Shown: in pieces, positions 1-8,178 of the stretch
Position numbering within the stretch: the stretch's first letter is position 1
How the letters are laid out: every line of letters begins with the position of its first letter
Source of the DNA: Klenkia taihuensis
GTDB taxonomy: Bacteria > Actinomycetota > Actinomycetes > Mycobacteriales > Geodermatophilaceae
Length of the DNA: 64,000 bases
Reading direction: 5' to 3'
Assembly: GCF_900112525.1 (NCBI RefSeq)
Contig: NZ_FOMD01000002.1
Coordinates: forward strand, 62,001-126,000
The notes under the pieces: generated by a model
The model's database searches: none
Told to the model about the DNA's origin: nothing
Seen by the model: the letters and a program-made list of their open reading frames with translations, nothing else
Made by a program: the position numbers and the translations under genes

Positions 1-747
1 CTCGACGCCGCCGATCTCCACCGGCCGGCCGGCGTACATGACCAGGACCCGGTCGGCGATGCCGGCCACGACACCCAGGTCGTGGGTGATCAGCACCATC
101 GCCGCACCCGTCTCCGACAGCGCGGTCTGCAGCACCTCGAGGATCTGCGCCTGCACCGTGACGTCCAGGGCCGTGGTCGGCTCGTCGGCGATGATCACGT
201 CGGGCTGGTTGGCCATCGCGATGGCGATGACGACGCGCTGGCGCATGCCGCCGGAGAACTCGTGCGGGTAGGACCGCACCCGCTCCGCGGCGTTCGGGAT
301 GCCGACCATGCCCAGCAGGTCGGCCGCGCGGGCCTGCGCCGCCTTCGAGGACAGCTTCGAGTCGTGGACCCGCAGCGTCTCCTCGATCTGGTACCCGACG
401 CGGTACACCGGGTCCAGCGACGTCATCGGGTCCTGGAAGATCATGGACACGCCCTTGCCGCGCACCCGGGACATCGCCCGGTCGCCCTGCCCGAGCAGCT
501 CCTGGCCGCGGTACTTCACCGACCCGCTGACCCGCGCGGAGGCGGGCAGCAGGCCCATGACGGCCAGCGAGGTCACCGACTTGCCCGAACCGGACTCGCC
601 GACGATGCCGAGCACCTCACCCGACCGCAGGGTGTAGTCCACCCCGCGGACGGCGTGCACCAGCCCGTCCTCGGTCGGGAACCGGACGTTGAGGTCCTCG
701 ACGGACAGCAGCGGCGCGCTCGGGTCGGTGTTCTTGGTGATGGTCAC
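1..747 (-). CDS. oppD: Oligopeptide/dipeptide ABC transporter ATP-binding protein (partial, C-terminus cut by window edge)
   Basis: Cytoplasmic ATPase powering peptide import with the permeases encoded just upstream. Seen: Walker A GESGSGKS near residue 45, ABC signature EFSGGMRQR, Walker B VIIADEPT and the H-loop LITHDLGVV, in the order expected for the Opp/Dpp ATPase family. The GTG start lies 11 nt after the upstream permease stop. About 249 residues are visible; the family is usually 320-350, so roughly the last quarter lies beyond position 1. OppD is preferred over OppF because the gene follows the OppC-type permease and has the motif spacing typical of OppD; a fused DF protein cannot be excluded from this fragment. 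Confidence 0.92.
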   Translation of the reverse strand, partial: MTITKNTDPSAPLLSVEDLNVRFPTEDGLVHAVRGVDYTLRSGEVLGIVGESGSGKSVTSLAVMGLLPASARVSGSVKYRGQELLGQGDRAMSRVRGKGVSMIFQDPMTSLDPVYRVGYQIEETLRVHDSKLSSKAAQARAADLLGMVGIPNAAERVRSYPHEFSGGMRQRVVIAIAMANQPDVIIADEPTTALDVTVQAQILEVLQTALSETGAAMVLITHDLGVVAGIADRVLVMYAGRPVEIGGVE

Positions 748-758
748 GGACTAGCCCC

Positions 759-1715
759 TCAGGCCCGCACGCGGCGGTTGCTCGGGTCGAAGGCATCGCG
801 GATCCCGTCGCCGATCAGGTTGATCGACAGGACGATGACCAACAGCGTGATGCCGGGGAAGTAGAAGAGCCACGGCCGGGTCGTGGTGGCCTGCACGCCG
901 TCGGAGACCAGGCGGCCCAGCGACGTCTGGTTGGCCCCGTTCACACCGAACCCGAGGTAGGTCAGCGACGCCTCGAGGATGATCGCGGTGGCCGCGGCCA
1001 GCGTCGTCCAGACGATCAGCGACCCCAGCGCGTTCGGGATCAGGTGCTTGAAGATGATCCGGCTGTTGGAGGCACCGAGGGCGTGCGCGGCCTCGACGTA
1101 CTCCTTCTCGCGCAACGACAGGAACTGGCTGCGCACGATGCGGGCCAGGTCCAGCCAGCCGAACAGCCCCAGGATGATGCCGACGCCCAGCGGCGTGCGG
1201 CTGGAGGGGAAGTTGCTGGCGACGACGATGAGCACGACCAGCAGCGGCACGGTCAGGATCAGGTCGACGAAGCGCATGAGCACGCTGTCGACCCACCGGC
1301 CGAAGTAACCGGCCAGCGCGCCGACCAGCAGGCCCAGCGGCAGCGCGATGACGACGAACAGCAGCACGATGAGCATCGAGCGCTGCACGCCCTGCATCAG
1401 GCCGGCGAGCAGGTCGCGGCCGATGGCGTCGCTGCCCAGCGGGTAGCCCTGGGAGCCGGGCGGGACCGACTGCGCGCCGGAGTTCTGCGTGGCGTAGTCG
1501 GTCGTGTAGAGCAGCGGGCCCAGGAAGCCGAAGGCCAGCAGCAGGACGAAGACGACCAGTCCGGTCATCCCGACCTTGTTGCGCACGAACCGGCGGACGA
1601 TCTGCTGGCGCTGGCTGCGGGCCTTGACGGTGAACTCGCGCTCGACGCCGCCGCCGATCGGGGCGCCGGGCTCGCTCGGGAGGGCCGCCTCGGCGGCGGC
1701 CTGGGTGGTGGCCAT
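759..1715 (-). CDS. oppC: Peptide ABC transporter permease, OppC/DppC type
   Basis: Inner-membrane channel subunit of the peptide importer. The 318-residue protein has a cytoplasmic N-terminal stretch of about 50 residues, a first membrane helix near 50-70, then the periplasmic loop and core helices typical of OppC. The EAA coupling loop that contacts the ATPase reads EAAHALGASNSRIIFKHLIPN (given in parts here: EAAHALG, then I-FKHLIPN). It sits 20 nt after oppB and 11 nt before oppD on the same strand, so it is cotranscribed. Length and motif match the family well. Confidence 0.93.
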   Translation of the reverse strand: MATTQAAAEAALPSEPGAPIGGGVEREFTVKARSQRQQIVRRFVRNKVGMTGLVVFVLLLAFGFLGPLLYTTDYATQNSGAQSVPPGSQGYPLGSDAIGRDLLAGLMQGVQRSMLIVLLFVVIALPLGLLVGALAGYFGRWVDSVLMRFVDLILTVPLLVVLIVVASNFPSSRTPLGVGIILGLFGWLDLARIVRSQFLSLREKEYVEAAHALGASNSRIIFKHLIPNALGSLIVWTTLAAATAIILEASLTYLGFGVNGANQTSLGRLVSDGVQATTTRPWLFYFPGITLLVIVLSINLIGDGIRDAFDPSNRRVRA

Positions 1716-1735
1716 GGGGAGGTCTCCTCAGCCGG

Positions 1736-2725
1736 TCAGGACAGTCGGATGCGCGGGTCGAGCACCGCGTAGAGGACGTCGGCGACGAGGTTGAACACGA
1801 CGACGAAGACGGCGCTGACCAGCAGCCAGCCGAGGACGACGTTGATGTCGTTCTGCCCGATGCCGTTCTGGATCAGGTACTCGCCCATGCCGTGCCAGAC
1901 GAAGACCTGCTCGGTGATGACCGCACCGCCGAACAGCGTGCCGATGCCCAGCGCCACCACGGTGGTCAGCGGGATGAGCGCGTTGCGCAGCCCGTGCTTC
2001 ATGACCACCCGGCGGTAGGGCAGACCCTTGGCGCGGGCCAGCCGCATGTAGTCCGACCCGAGGACGTCGAGCATCGCCGAGCGCTGGAACCGGCTCCAGG
2101 CCGCGAAGGACAGCAGCGCGAGGCTGACGGTGGGCAGCACCAGGTGGCCCAGCCGGTCGCTCCACAGCTCCCAGCCCGAGGCGTAGAGCGAGAGCCCGGG
2201 TGTCTCCTCGCCGATGGTGAACAGCACCTGCTTGCCGAAGACGTCGTTCACCCCGCCGGCGACGAACTCCTTGAGGATTGCGGCGAACCAGAAGGTCGGC
2301 AGCGCGATCAGCAGGTAGGCCAGGAAGGTGAAGGCGTAGTCGGAGGGCTTGTACTGCCGGACGGCGCCGACGACGCCCACGACCACCGCGAGGACGACCG
2401 CGATGATGATCGCCAGCAGGATCATCCGGCCGGTCACCAGCAGGCGGCCGCCGAGCTGCTCGGAGACCGGGGTGCCGTTGATGGTCTCGCCGAAGTTGCC
2501 GGTGAGGGCGCCGGAGAGCCAGTTCCAGTACCGGACGAAGAAGTTGTCGTTGAGCCCGAGCTGCTCGCGGAGGTTCTCGAAGAACGACTCCGGGGGCCGG
2601 GGGTTCTGCGTGTAGTACTTCGACAGCGGGTCGAAGCTGGCGGCGCACAGCGCGAACACCAGGAACGAGCTGGCGAGCAACACGAAGACGGATGCGATGA
2701 CCCGTCGGATCGTGAAGAAGAACAT
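1736..2725 (-). CDS. oppB: Peptide ABC transporter permease, OppB/DppB type
   Basis: First permease subunit of the peptide importer. The 329-residue sequence begins with a membrane helix directly at the N-terminus (MFFFTIRRVIASVFVLLASS), has a long extracytoplasmic loop at about 35-100 as in OppB proteins, and carries the EAA-like loop RLARAKGLPYRRVVMKH near residue 230. It is the first gene after the substrate-binding lipoprotein, separated from it by 164 bp that contain a strong hairpin, so its expression is probably lower than that of the binding protein. Confidence 0.93.
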   Translation of the reverse strand: MFFFTIRRVIASVFVLLASSFLVFALCAASFDPLSKYYTQNPRPPESFFENLREQLGLNDNFFVRYWNWLSGALTGNFGETINGTPVSEQLGGRLLVTGRMILLAIIIAVVLAVVVGVVGAVRQYKPSDYAFTFLAYLLIALPTFWFAAILKEFVAGGVNDVFGKQVLFTIGEETPGLSLYASGWELWSDRLGHLVLPTVSLALLSFAAWSRFQRSAMLDVLGSDYMRLARAKGLPYRRVVMKHGLRNALIPLTTVVALGIGTLFGGAVITEQVFVWHGMGEYLIQNGIGQNDINVVLGWLLVSAVFVVVFNLVADVLYAVLDPRIRLS

Positions 2726-2810
2726 GCGGGGACCTTACGCCGTGAGCGGAAGCCGTCCGGTCGGAACGGCCAGTTCAGCTGGGACGTACTGACTCAGCGC
2801 GGACACAGCA

Positions 2811-2839
2811 CGGCCCCCGGGGGGTGCCCCCGGGGGCCG
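2811..2839 (-). terminator. GC hairpin between oppA and oppB
   Basis: A 12-bp perfect stem (CGGCCCCCGGGG with CCCCGGGGGCCG) and a 5-nt loop begin 50 nt past the oppA stop, inside the operon. There is no clear T run, so it may act as a partial terminator or as an RNA-stabilising 3' hairpin that raises oppA mRNA relative to the permease mRNA. The role is inferred; the inverted repeat is seen directly. Confidence 0.6.
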
Positions 2840-2889
2840 CGACTGCGATCTGCGATCAGGTGGTGCGGTGGTGCTGGGTGACCCTCAGG

Positions 2890-4614
2890 TCACTGCACCG
2901 TCCACGTCTCGGAGTTCCAGAGCGGACCGGCCTGGGTCGAGTTGTCCTCGACGTTGCTGATCGAGCTCTGGTAGGCGATGAACGTGGGCTTCTGGTACAG
3001 CGGCACCGTGGCGACCTGGCCCCAGAGCAGGGCGTCGATCTGGTTGCCCAGCTCGGCCTGCGCGTCGGGGTCGGGCTCGACCTGGAACTGCGCGAACAGG
3101 TCGTCGATCTCCTGGGTGCCCTGGCGGGAGTAGTTCTGCCCGATGGCGTCACCCTGCGGCTGCTCGTAGATCGACTGCGTGGCACCGCGGAACGGCGACC
3201 CCACCCAGGCGAAGACGGCGGCCTGGAAGCCACCGGCCTCCAGCGAGGTCGGCTTGTCCGCGCCGGCGAAGATGTCCGGGTTGGCGTTGAACGTCGCCTC
3301 GATGCCGGCCTCGGCCAGCTGCGGGATCATGACCTCGATGGTGGTCTGGCGCAGCGGGTTGTTGGCGGTGGTGTCGATCTGGACGGTCAGCCGCTGGCCG
3401 TTCTTGGCGTAGACGCCGTCCGCCCCCAGGGTCCAGCCGGCACCCTCGAGGGTCTGCTTGGCCAGCTCGGTGTTCTGGGTCTTGTACTCGTCGGGCGCGG
3501 TGTCCTGGTACTGCGGCTGGTTGTTGAAGTAGATCCGGTTCTGCAGCACCTCGGCGTCGGAGGAGAACTGGCCGACGGTCTGGTCGACGATCTCCTGCCG
3601 GTCCAGGGCCATGGTGAAGGCCTGGCGCACGGCGAGCTCGGAGAGCGGGCCGTAGGTGGTGTTGAAGTCCAGGTGCTCGAAGGACAGACCGAAGGTGACG
3701 TCGCTGGAGACGTTGGGCTCCAGGCCCTCGATCTGGCCGACGAGGTCCAGCTGCGGCTGCGGGTAGATCACGCCGAGCTCACCGGACTGGATGCCCTGCA
3801 CGGCGGTGGTCGGGTCGTTGCCGATGTTCTGGACGACCAGCTGGGCCAGCCCGGTCGGCTCGCCCCACCACTCGGGGTTCGGCGTCAGGACGACGATCTG
3901 GCCGCCGACGTCGATGTTCTCCTTCTTGATCTGCCACGGCCCGGCGGAGATGTCCCCGACGATGCCGTCGGCGATCGGCCAGCCGTTGGTGATCGTGTCG
4001 CAGAGGGCGACCGGGTCCTCGTTGTCCATGAGGTGCGCCGGCAGCAGGTTGCCGAACAGCGACTGCCAGTCCGAGAACGGGGTCTCGTAGGTGACGGTGA
4101 CGGTCTTGTCGTCCTCACCGGCCTCGACGGAGGCGATCTGCTCGTAGCCGGTGGTGCCCAGCAGCGAGGCGCAGCCGCCGTCGGCCGGGTCGCTGGAGCG
4201 GTTGGCCCGCCAGGTGAACTCGAAGTCCTCGGCGGTGATCGGGGTGCCGTCGCTCCACACCGCGTCGGGGTTGATGACGTAGGTGTTGACCTGGCCGCCG
4301 TTGGCGGTGTCCAGCTCGGGCTCGGAGGCCAGCAGGTCCTCGTCCCACTTCACGCTGAAGTCGGGCTCGACCACGTACGGGCCGGGCAGGACCCGGATGA
4401 GCAGGTTGGCCACGGAGGTGGCGTTGCCGGCCGCGATGTAGGGGAAGAGGTTCTCCGGGAAGTCCGTGGACTCACCGAAGACGACCCGACCCTCACCCGA
4501 GGACCCGGACTCACCGCCCCCGCTGTCGCTGCTGCCGCCGCCACAGGCCGACAGCACCATCGCGCCGGCGATGCCGGTCGCGAGGAGCGCTGCGCCGCGC
4601 TTTCTGGACTTCAC
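2890..4614 (-). CDS. oppA: Peptide ABC transporter substrate-binding lipoprotein (SBP family 5)
   Basis: Extracytoplasmic peptide-binding lipoprotein feeding the Opp permease. Seen: an N-terminal lipoprotein signal with basic start, hydrophobic core and the lipobox LSAC, followed by a Gly/Ser linker; family-5 features include ETPFSDWQSLF, the SGELGVIYPQ region and the LDFN segment in the middle. The start is set to GTG at 4614 because a strong Shine-Dalgarno (GAGGAGG) lies 9 nt upstream; the longer reading to 4686 adds 24 residues with no ribosome site. This gives 574 residues, normal for the family. First gene of the oppABCD operon. Substrate cannot be read from sequence; other peptides or opines are possible. 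Confidence 0.92.
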   Translation of the reverse strand: MKSRKRGAALLATGIAGAMVLSACGGGSSDSGGGESGSSGEGRVVFGESTDFPENLFPYIAAGNATSVANLLIRVLPGPYVVEPDFSVKWDEDLLASEPELDTANGGQVNTYVINPDAVWSDGTPITAEDFEFTWRANRSSDPADGGCASLLGTTGYEQIASVEAGEDDKTVTVTYETPFSDWQSLFGNLLPAHLMDNEDPVALCDTITNGWPIADGIVGDISAGPWQIKKENIDVGGQIVVLTPNPEWWGEPTGLAQLVVQNIGNDPTTAVQGIQSGELGVIYPQPQLDLVGQIEGLEPNVSSDVTFGLSFEHLDFNTTYGPLSELAVRQAFTMALDRQEIVDQTVGQFSSDAEVLQNRIYFNNQPQYQDTAPDEYKTQNTELAKQTLEGAGWTLGADGVYAKNGQRLTVQIDTTANNPLRQTTIEVMIPQLAEAGIEATFNANPDIFAGADKPTSLEAGGFQAAVFAWVGSPFRGATQSIYEQPQGDAIGQNYSRQGTQEIDDLFAQFQVEPDPDAQAELGNQIDALLWGQVATVPLYQKPTFIAYQSSISNVEDNSTQAGPLWNSETWTVQ

Positions 4615-4722
4615 GTTCGATTGCCTCCTCGACCCGCCGGAGCGGGGGGAACTGACCTGGTCTGCCCGTCCGGGCACGATCGGCACCCGGGCCGGACTGT
4701 GGACGAGCCGCGTCGGACCTGT

Positions 4723-4736
4723 CCGACAGCTGTCGG
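4723..4736. promoter_or_regulatory. Perfect 14-bp palindrome, operator candidate for the opp operon
   Basis: CCGACAGCTGTCGG is an exact palindrome located 109 bp upstream of the oppA start and about 20 bp downstream of the predicted -10 box on the minus strand. That is a typical place for a repressor site that blocks initiation or early elongation. The palindrome is seen; its function and the regulator are inferred. Confidence 0.45.
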
Positions 4737-4755
4737 TCCGGGTACGACCAGAGGG

Positions 4756-4784
4756 ACACTAGGCAGACCGTGGGGGGGCGTCCA
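4756..4784 (-). promoter_or_regulatory. Possible housekeeping promoter for oppABCD
   Basis: On the minus strand TGGACG (4784-4779) and TAGTGT (4761-4756) are separated by 17 bp, a fair match to TTGACA and TAnnnT. Transcription would begin near 4749, giving a leader of about 135 nt that contains the palindrome. Confidence 0.35.
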
Positions 4785-5021
4785 CGACCGTCACCGATTT
4801 GTGACCTGGGCTCACGACCTGCAGGAATCTCCCAGCACGGACCCGGAACGACGACGTCACACGGGCGTGACAACTGGATTTCCTGCGGTCCGGCAGGCCT
4901 CCGAGCGCATTCCTTGCAGCACGGGCGGTACCGGCAACACGGCGATCCCCATCGGCGGCGTGCTATGGGATCGGTCCCAGGCCCCGGCGCGGGTGTGCCG
5001 GCGAACCGGCAGGCCGGGAGA

Positions 5022-5047
5022 GGTGTGACCGGTGGGGTCACGGGTAG
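5022..5047 (+). promoter_or_regulatory. Possible general-stress (SigB-type) promoter for the csbD-like gene
   Basis: GGTGTG and GGGTAG are spaced by 14 bp, resembling the actinobacterial stress-sigma consensus GTTT-N14-GGGTA. It lies 43 bp before the CsbD start. CsbD family genes are known members of general-stress regulons, which supports the reading; the match itself is only moderate. Confidence 0.3.
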
Positions 5048-5089
5048 TGCCGATCTCGACCGCGTACGACGACCTCGAGGGAGACGACC

Positions 5090-5260
5090 ATGAGCGCCGT
5101 GGACAAGATCAAGAACAAGGCCGAGGAGCTGCTGGGTCAGGGCAAGGAGGCCGCGGGCAACGCGACCGACGACGACCGCCTCCGCGCCGAGGGCCAGGGC
5201 GACCAGGCCAGCGCGAACACCAAGCAGGCCGGCGAGAAGGTCAAGGACGTCTTCAAGTAG
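5090..5260 (+). CDS. CsbD family stress-response protein
   Basis: A 56-residue highly charged protein. It starts MSAVDKIKNKAEELLGQGKE and ends KQAGEKVKDVFK, the pattern of the CsbD family (small, hydrophilic, helical, no cysteine). Family members are induced by general stress in Bacillus and many actinobacteria; the biochemical role is unknown. The ATG follows GAGGGAG, a good ribosome site. The gene stands alone between its own promoter region and a terminator. Confidence 0.88.
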   Translation: MSAVDKIKNKAEELLGQGKEAAGNATDDDRLRAEGQGDQASANTKQAGEKVKDVFK

Positions 5261-5274
5261 TCCAGCTCGTCGAG

Positions 5275-5301
5275 GGGCCGTCCCGCAGTGCGGGGCGGCC
5301 C
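5275..5301 (+). terminator. Terminator after the CsbD gene
   Basis: Stem of 12 bp (GGGCCGTCCCGC with GCGGGGCGGCCC, one G-T pair) and a 3-nt loop, followed by TTCGT. It begins 14 nt after the CsbD stop and ends before the tldD start. Confidence 0.75.
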
Positions 5302-5356
5302 TTCGTGCTGCCCGGGGCTTGTCAACCGGCAGCCACCGGGCACACGATGGCCGACG

Positions 5357-6835
5357 ATGATGAGCAAGGCTCACGATGTCCCCGTCCCCTCGGCCGCCTA
5401 CGACGCGGCCGCCGCCGCGGTCGAGGCGGCCCTGGCCGCCGGCGCCCGCTACGCCGACGCCCGGCTGGTCGACCGCCGCACCGAGTCGATGACCGCGCGC
5501 GACGGCGACGTGCGCACGCTGGACCAGAGCACCACCGCCGGGCTCGGCGTCCGCGCCCTGGTGGGCTCCTCCTGGGGCTTCGCCGCGCTCGGCGACCCCG
5601 ACGGGGACGCTGCCTGCCGCAGCACCGGGGCCCGGGCGACCGCCATCGCGCAGGCCTCGGCGGCGGTGGCCGGGCCCGACGTCGACCTGCTCCCGGCGCA
5701 GGCGCACGTGGACACCTGGGCCAGCGACTGCGCGGAGGACCCGTTCGCGGTCTCGCTCGCCGAGAAGGGCGACCTGCTCACCGGGGTCACCGCGACCATG
5801 CGCGCCGCCGGGGTCGCCGTCGCCGAGGCGCTCTACCAGGCGTGGGACACCCGGACCGCCTTCGTCTCCAGCGAGGGCGCCCGGATCGGCCAGCACGTCC
5901 GGGAGTGCGGTGCGGGCATGCACTGCCTGACCGTCGGGGAGGACGAGACCCAGCGCCGCTCCTACCCGGCCTTCCGCGGCCAGTACGGCACCCGGGGGTG
6001 GGAGCTGGTCCGCGAGTTGGACCTGCCCGCGCACGCCGAGCGGATCGCCGCCGAGGCCACCGCCCTGCTCACCGCACCGCCGTGCCCGTCCGGGCGCACC
6101 ACGCTGGTGCTCGGCGGGGAGCAGCTCTCGCTGCAGATCCACGAGTCGGTGGGGCACGCGGTCGAGCTCGACCGCATCCTCGGCTGGGAGGCCGCCTACG
6201 CCGGCACCTCCTGGCTCGACCTGGACCGGCTCGGCTCCCTGCGCTACGGCTCGGAGCTGATGACCATCACCATCGACCCCACCCTCCCCGGGGCGCTGGG
6301 CTCCTTCGGCTACGACGACGAGGGCACGCCCGCGCAGCGCCGGTACGCCGTCCGCGACGGCGTCTGGGTCGGTGTGCTGGGCGGGCGGGACTCCGCCGCG
6401 GTCGCCGGGCTCACCGACACCGGCTCGGTGCGGGCCGACGGGTACGCCCGGATGCCGATGGTCCGGATGACCAACGTCGGGTTCGAGCCCGGGCCGCACT
6501 CCCTGGAGGAGATCGTGGCGGCCACCGACGACGGGGTGCTGATGGAGCACAACCGCTCCTGGTCCATCGACGACCGGCGGCTGAACTTCCAGTTCGGGTG
6601 CGAGATCGGCTACGAGATCAAGGACGGCCGGCGCGGCCGGATGCTGCGCAACCCCACCTACACCGGCATCGGCCCGCAGTTCTGGGCGTCGCTGGACATG
6701 CTGGCCGGCGGCGACGAGTGGCGGGCCTGGGGCACGCCGAACTGCGGCAAGGGCCAGCCCGGGCAGGTCGGGCACACCGGCCACGGCGCCGCGCCCGCCC
6801 GGTTCACCGACGTCCGGGTGGGGGTGCGCGGGTGA
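5357..6835 (+). CDS. tldD: TldD-type metalloprotease subunit
   Basis: One half of the TldD/TldE heterodimeric zinc protease that degrades unfolded or modified peptides in the cytoplasm. Seen: the HESVGH (HExxxH) zinc motif in a conserved setting near residue 255, followed by ELDRILGWEAAYAG, and a C-terminal region with the FQFGCEIGYEIKDG block of the family. Two adjacent ATGs (5357 and 5360) are both possible; the frame is open further upstream but would run through the preceding terminator. Length about 491 residues is normal. The stop overlaps the tldE start (GTGA), implying coupled translation and stoichiometric assembly. Confidence 0.93.
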   Translation: MMSKAHDVPVPSAAYDAAAAAVEAALAAGARYADARLVDRRTESMTARDGDVRTLDQSTTAGLGVRALVGSSWGFAALGDPDGDAACRSTGARATAIAQASAAVAGPDVDLLPAQAHVDTWASDCAEDPFAVSLAEKGDLLTGVTATMRAAGVAVAEALYQAWDTRTAFVSSEGARIGQHVRECGAGMHCLTVGEDETQRRSYPAFRGQYGTRGWELVRELDLPAHAERIAAEATALLTAPPCPSGRTTLVLGGEQLSLQIHESVGHAVELDRILGWEAAYAGTSWLDLDRLGSLRYGSELMTITIDPTLPGALGSFGYDDEGTPAQRRYAVRDGVWVGVLGGRDSAAVAGLTDTGSVRADGYARMPMVRMTNVGFEPGPHSLEEIVAATDDGVLMEHNRSWSIDDRRLNFQFGCEIGYEIKDGRRGRMLRNPTYTGIGPQFWASLDMLAGGDEWRAWGTPNCGKGQPGQVGHTGHGAAPARFTDVRVGVRG

Positions 6836-8172
6836 GCGCCGAGGACCTCGCCGCCGAGCTGCTGGAGCAGGTCCGCCGGCAGGCCGGGCCGGGTGCCGAG
6901 GCCGTCGTCCGGGTGGAGGACGCCGACCTCGCCCTCACCCGGTTCGCGGGCTCGGCCATCCACCAGAACACCGCCGAGAGCCGCCGCACCCTGCACCTGC
7001 AGCTGACCGTGGACGGCGGGCGCACCGCCGCGGCGTCCACCACCCGCGCCCGCGACGCGGCCGGCCTGGTCGAGGCCACGCTCGCCGCGGCGCGGCTGCG
7101 CCCCCGGGACCCCGCGTGGCCCGGGCCGGCCGGTCCCGCTCCCCTGGTCCTGCCGTCGGTGGCCGACCGGGCGACCGCCGAGGCCGACCCCGCGCTGCGC
7201 GCCCGCCTGGTCGGTGACTTCGTCGCCGCGGCCGGCGGCCTGTCCACCGCCGGCTACGTGCAGACGTCCGCGGTGCGCACCGTGCTCGCCACCTCCGCCG
7301 GCCAGCACGTCGGCGGCTCCGCCACCGCGGCCGCCTGCGACGGCATCGCCCGGCTCCCCGGCTCCGACGGCACGGCCCGCCAGGTGGCCGCCGCCGCCGG
7401 CGAGCTGGACTGCGCGGCGCTGGGGGCGCGGGCGGCGGCCAAGGCGCGGGCCGGCACCGACCCCTCCCCCGTCGACCCCGGCCGCTGGCCGGTGGTGCTC
7501 GAGCCCCCCGCGGTGGCCGACGTCGTCGCCGGGCTGCTCACCGGCCAGTTCCAGGCCCGGGCGGCCCTGGACGGCACCGGCGGCCTGCGGCCCGGCGAGC
7601 AGCAGTTCGACCCCGCCGTGTCGCTGACCGACCCGGCCGGACTGGGCCTGCCCTTCGACACCGAGGGCACGCCCAAGCGACCGGTCGAGCTGGTCCGCGC
7701 CGGCGTCCCGGTCGGGCTGACCTCCGACCGGCGGACGGCGGAGGCCACCGGCGGCACCTCGACCGGCCACGGCGGCCCGGCGTCGGCGACGTGGGGCCCG
7801 GTGGCGACCGACGCCGCGCTCGCCCCCGGCACCGGGGGGTCCGTCGACGACCTGGTCGCCGGCCTGGAGCGGGGCCTGCTGGTGACCGACGTCTGGTACA
7901 CCCGCGTGCTGGACCAGAAGCGCTCGGTGTGGACCGGCCTGACCCGCAACGGGGTCTGGCTGGTCGAGGACGGCCGGGTCGTGCGGCCGGTGTCCACGCT
8001 GCGGTTCACCCAGTCCTACCTGGAGGCGCTGGCCCCCGGCGCGGTCACCGTGGGCTCGGACGTGCAGGCGCTGCCCCGCACGCTCACCTCCACCGCCTGG
8101 GGCACCCACCGGGTCGCCGTCCCCGCGCTGGCCCTGGCGTCCTGGAACATCACCGGCAACGCCGCCGGCTGA
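6832..8172 (+). CDS. tldE: TldE/PmbA-type protease partner subunit
   Basis: Second subunit of the TldD/E complex, a 446-residue U62-family protein lacking the HExxxH motif, as expected for TldE. The N-terminal DLALTRFAGSAIHQNTAE block and the C-terminal NGVWLVEDGRVVRPVSTLRFTQ block match PmbA/TldE proteins. The GTG start overlaps the tldD stop by 4 nt. TldD/E pairs mature some ribosomally made peptides (microcins, mycofactocin-like context) but no precursor peptide is visible nearby, so a general peptidase role is more likely. Confidence 0.9.
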   Translation: MSAEDLAAELLEQVRRQAGPGAEAVVRVEDADLALTRFAGSAIHQNTAESRRTLHLQLTVDGGRTAAASTTRARDAAGLVEATLAAARLRPRDPAWPGPAGPAPLVLPSVADRATAEADPALRARLVGDFVAAAGGLSTAGYVQTSAVRTVLATSAGQHVGGSATAAACDGIARLPGSDGTARQVAAAAGELDCAALGARAAAKARAGTDPSPVDPGRWPVVLEPPAVADVVAGLLTGQFQARAALDGTGGLRPGEQQFDPAVSLTDPAGLGLPFDTEGTPKRPVELVRAGVPVGLTSDRRTAEATGGTSTGHGGPASATWGPVATDAALAPGTGGSVDDLVAGLERGLLVTDVWYTRVLDQKRSVWTGLTRNGVWLVEDGRVVRPVSTLRFTQSYLEALAPGAVTVGSDVQALPRTLTSTAWGTHRVAVPALALASWNITGNAAG

Positions 8173-8178
8173 GGGCGC

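Larger units (their letters stand above)
4615..5089. other. Divergent intergenic region between oppA and csbD-like gene
   Basis: About 475 bp with no convincing gene. It holds the opp promoter candidate and a perfect palindrome on the left, a general-stress-type promoter candidate on the right, and in the middle an imperfect inverted repeat (GACCTGCAGGAATC at 4816-4829 facing GATTTCCTGCGGTC at 4877-4890) that could be an operator arm pair. Open frames crossing it have no plausible protein content. Confidence 0.6.

Noticed and set aside
2824-5028. 734-residue open frame on the plus strand
   Set aside because: Antisense to oppA; composition of low-complexity Val/Gly/Asp/Leu with no motif. oppA has lipobox, ribosome site and family features.
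4511-6784. 757-residue open frame on the minus strand
   Set aside because: Antisense to tldD and reads through the intergenic region and the CsbD gene; no recognisable domain.
5032-6831. Upstream extension of the tldE frame to a 1046-residue protein
   Set aside because: The extra part overlaps tldD out of frame and is Arg/Gly-rich; the real start is the GTG overlapping the tldD stop.
5357-8172. TldD/TldE as part of a peptide natural-product cluster
   Set aside because: No precursor peptide, radical SAM or transporter gene adjoins it; the pair is widespread as housekeeping protease.
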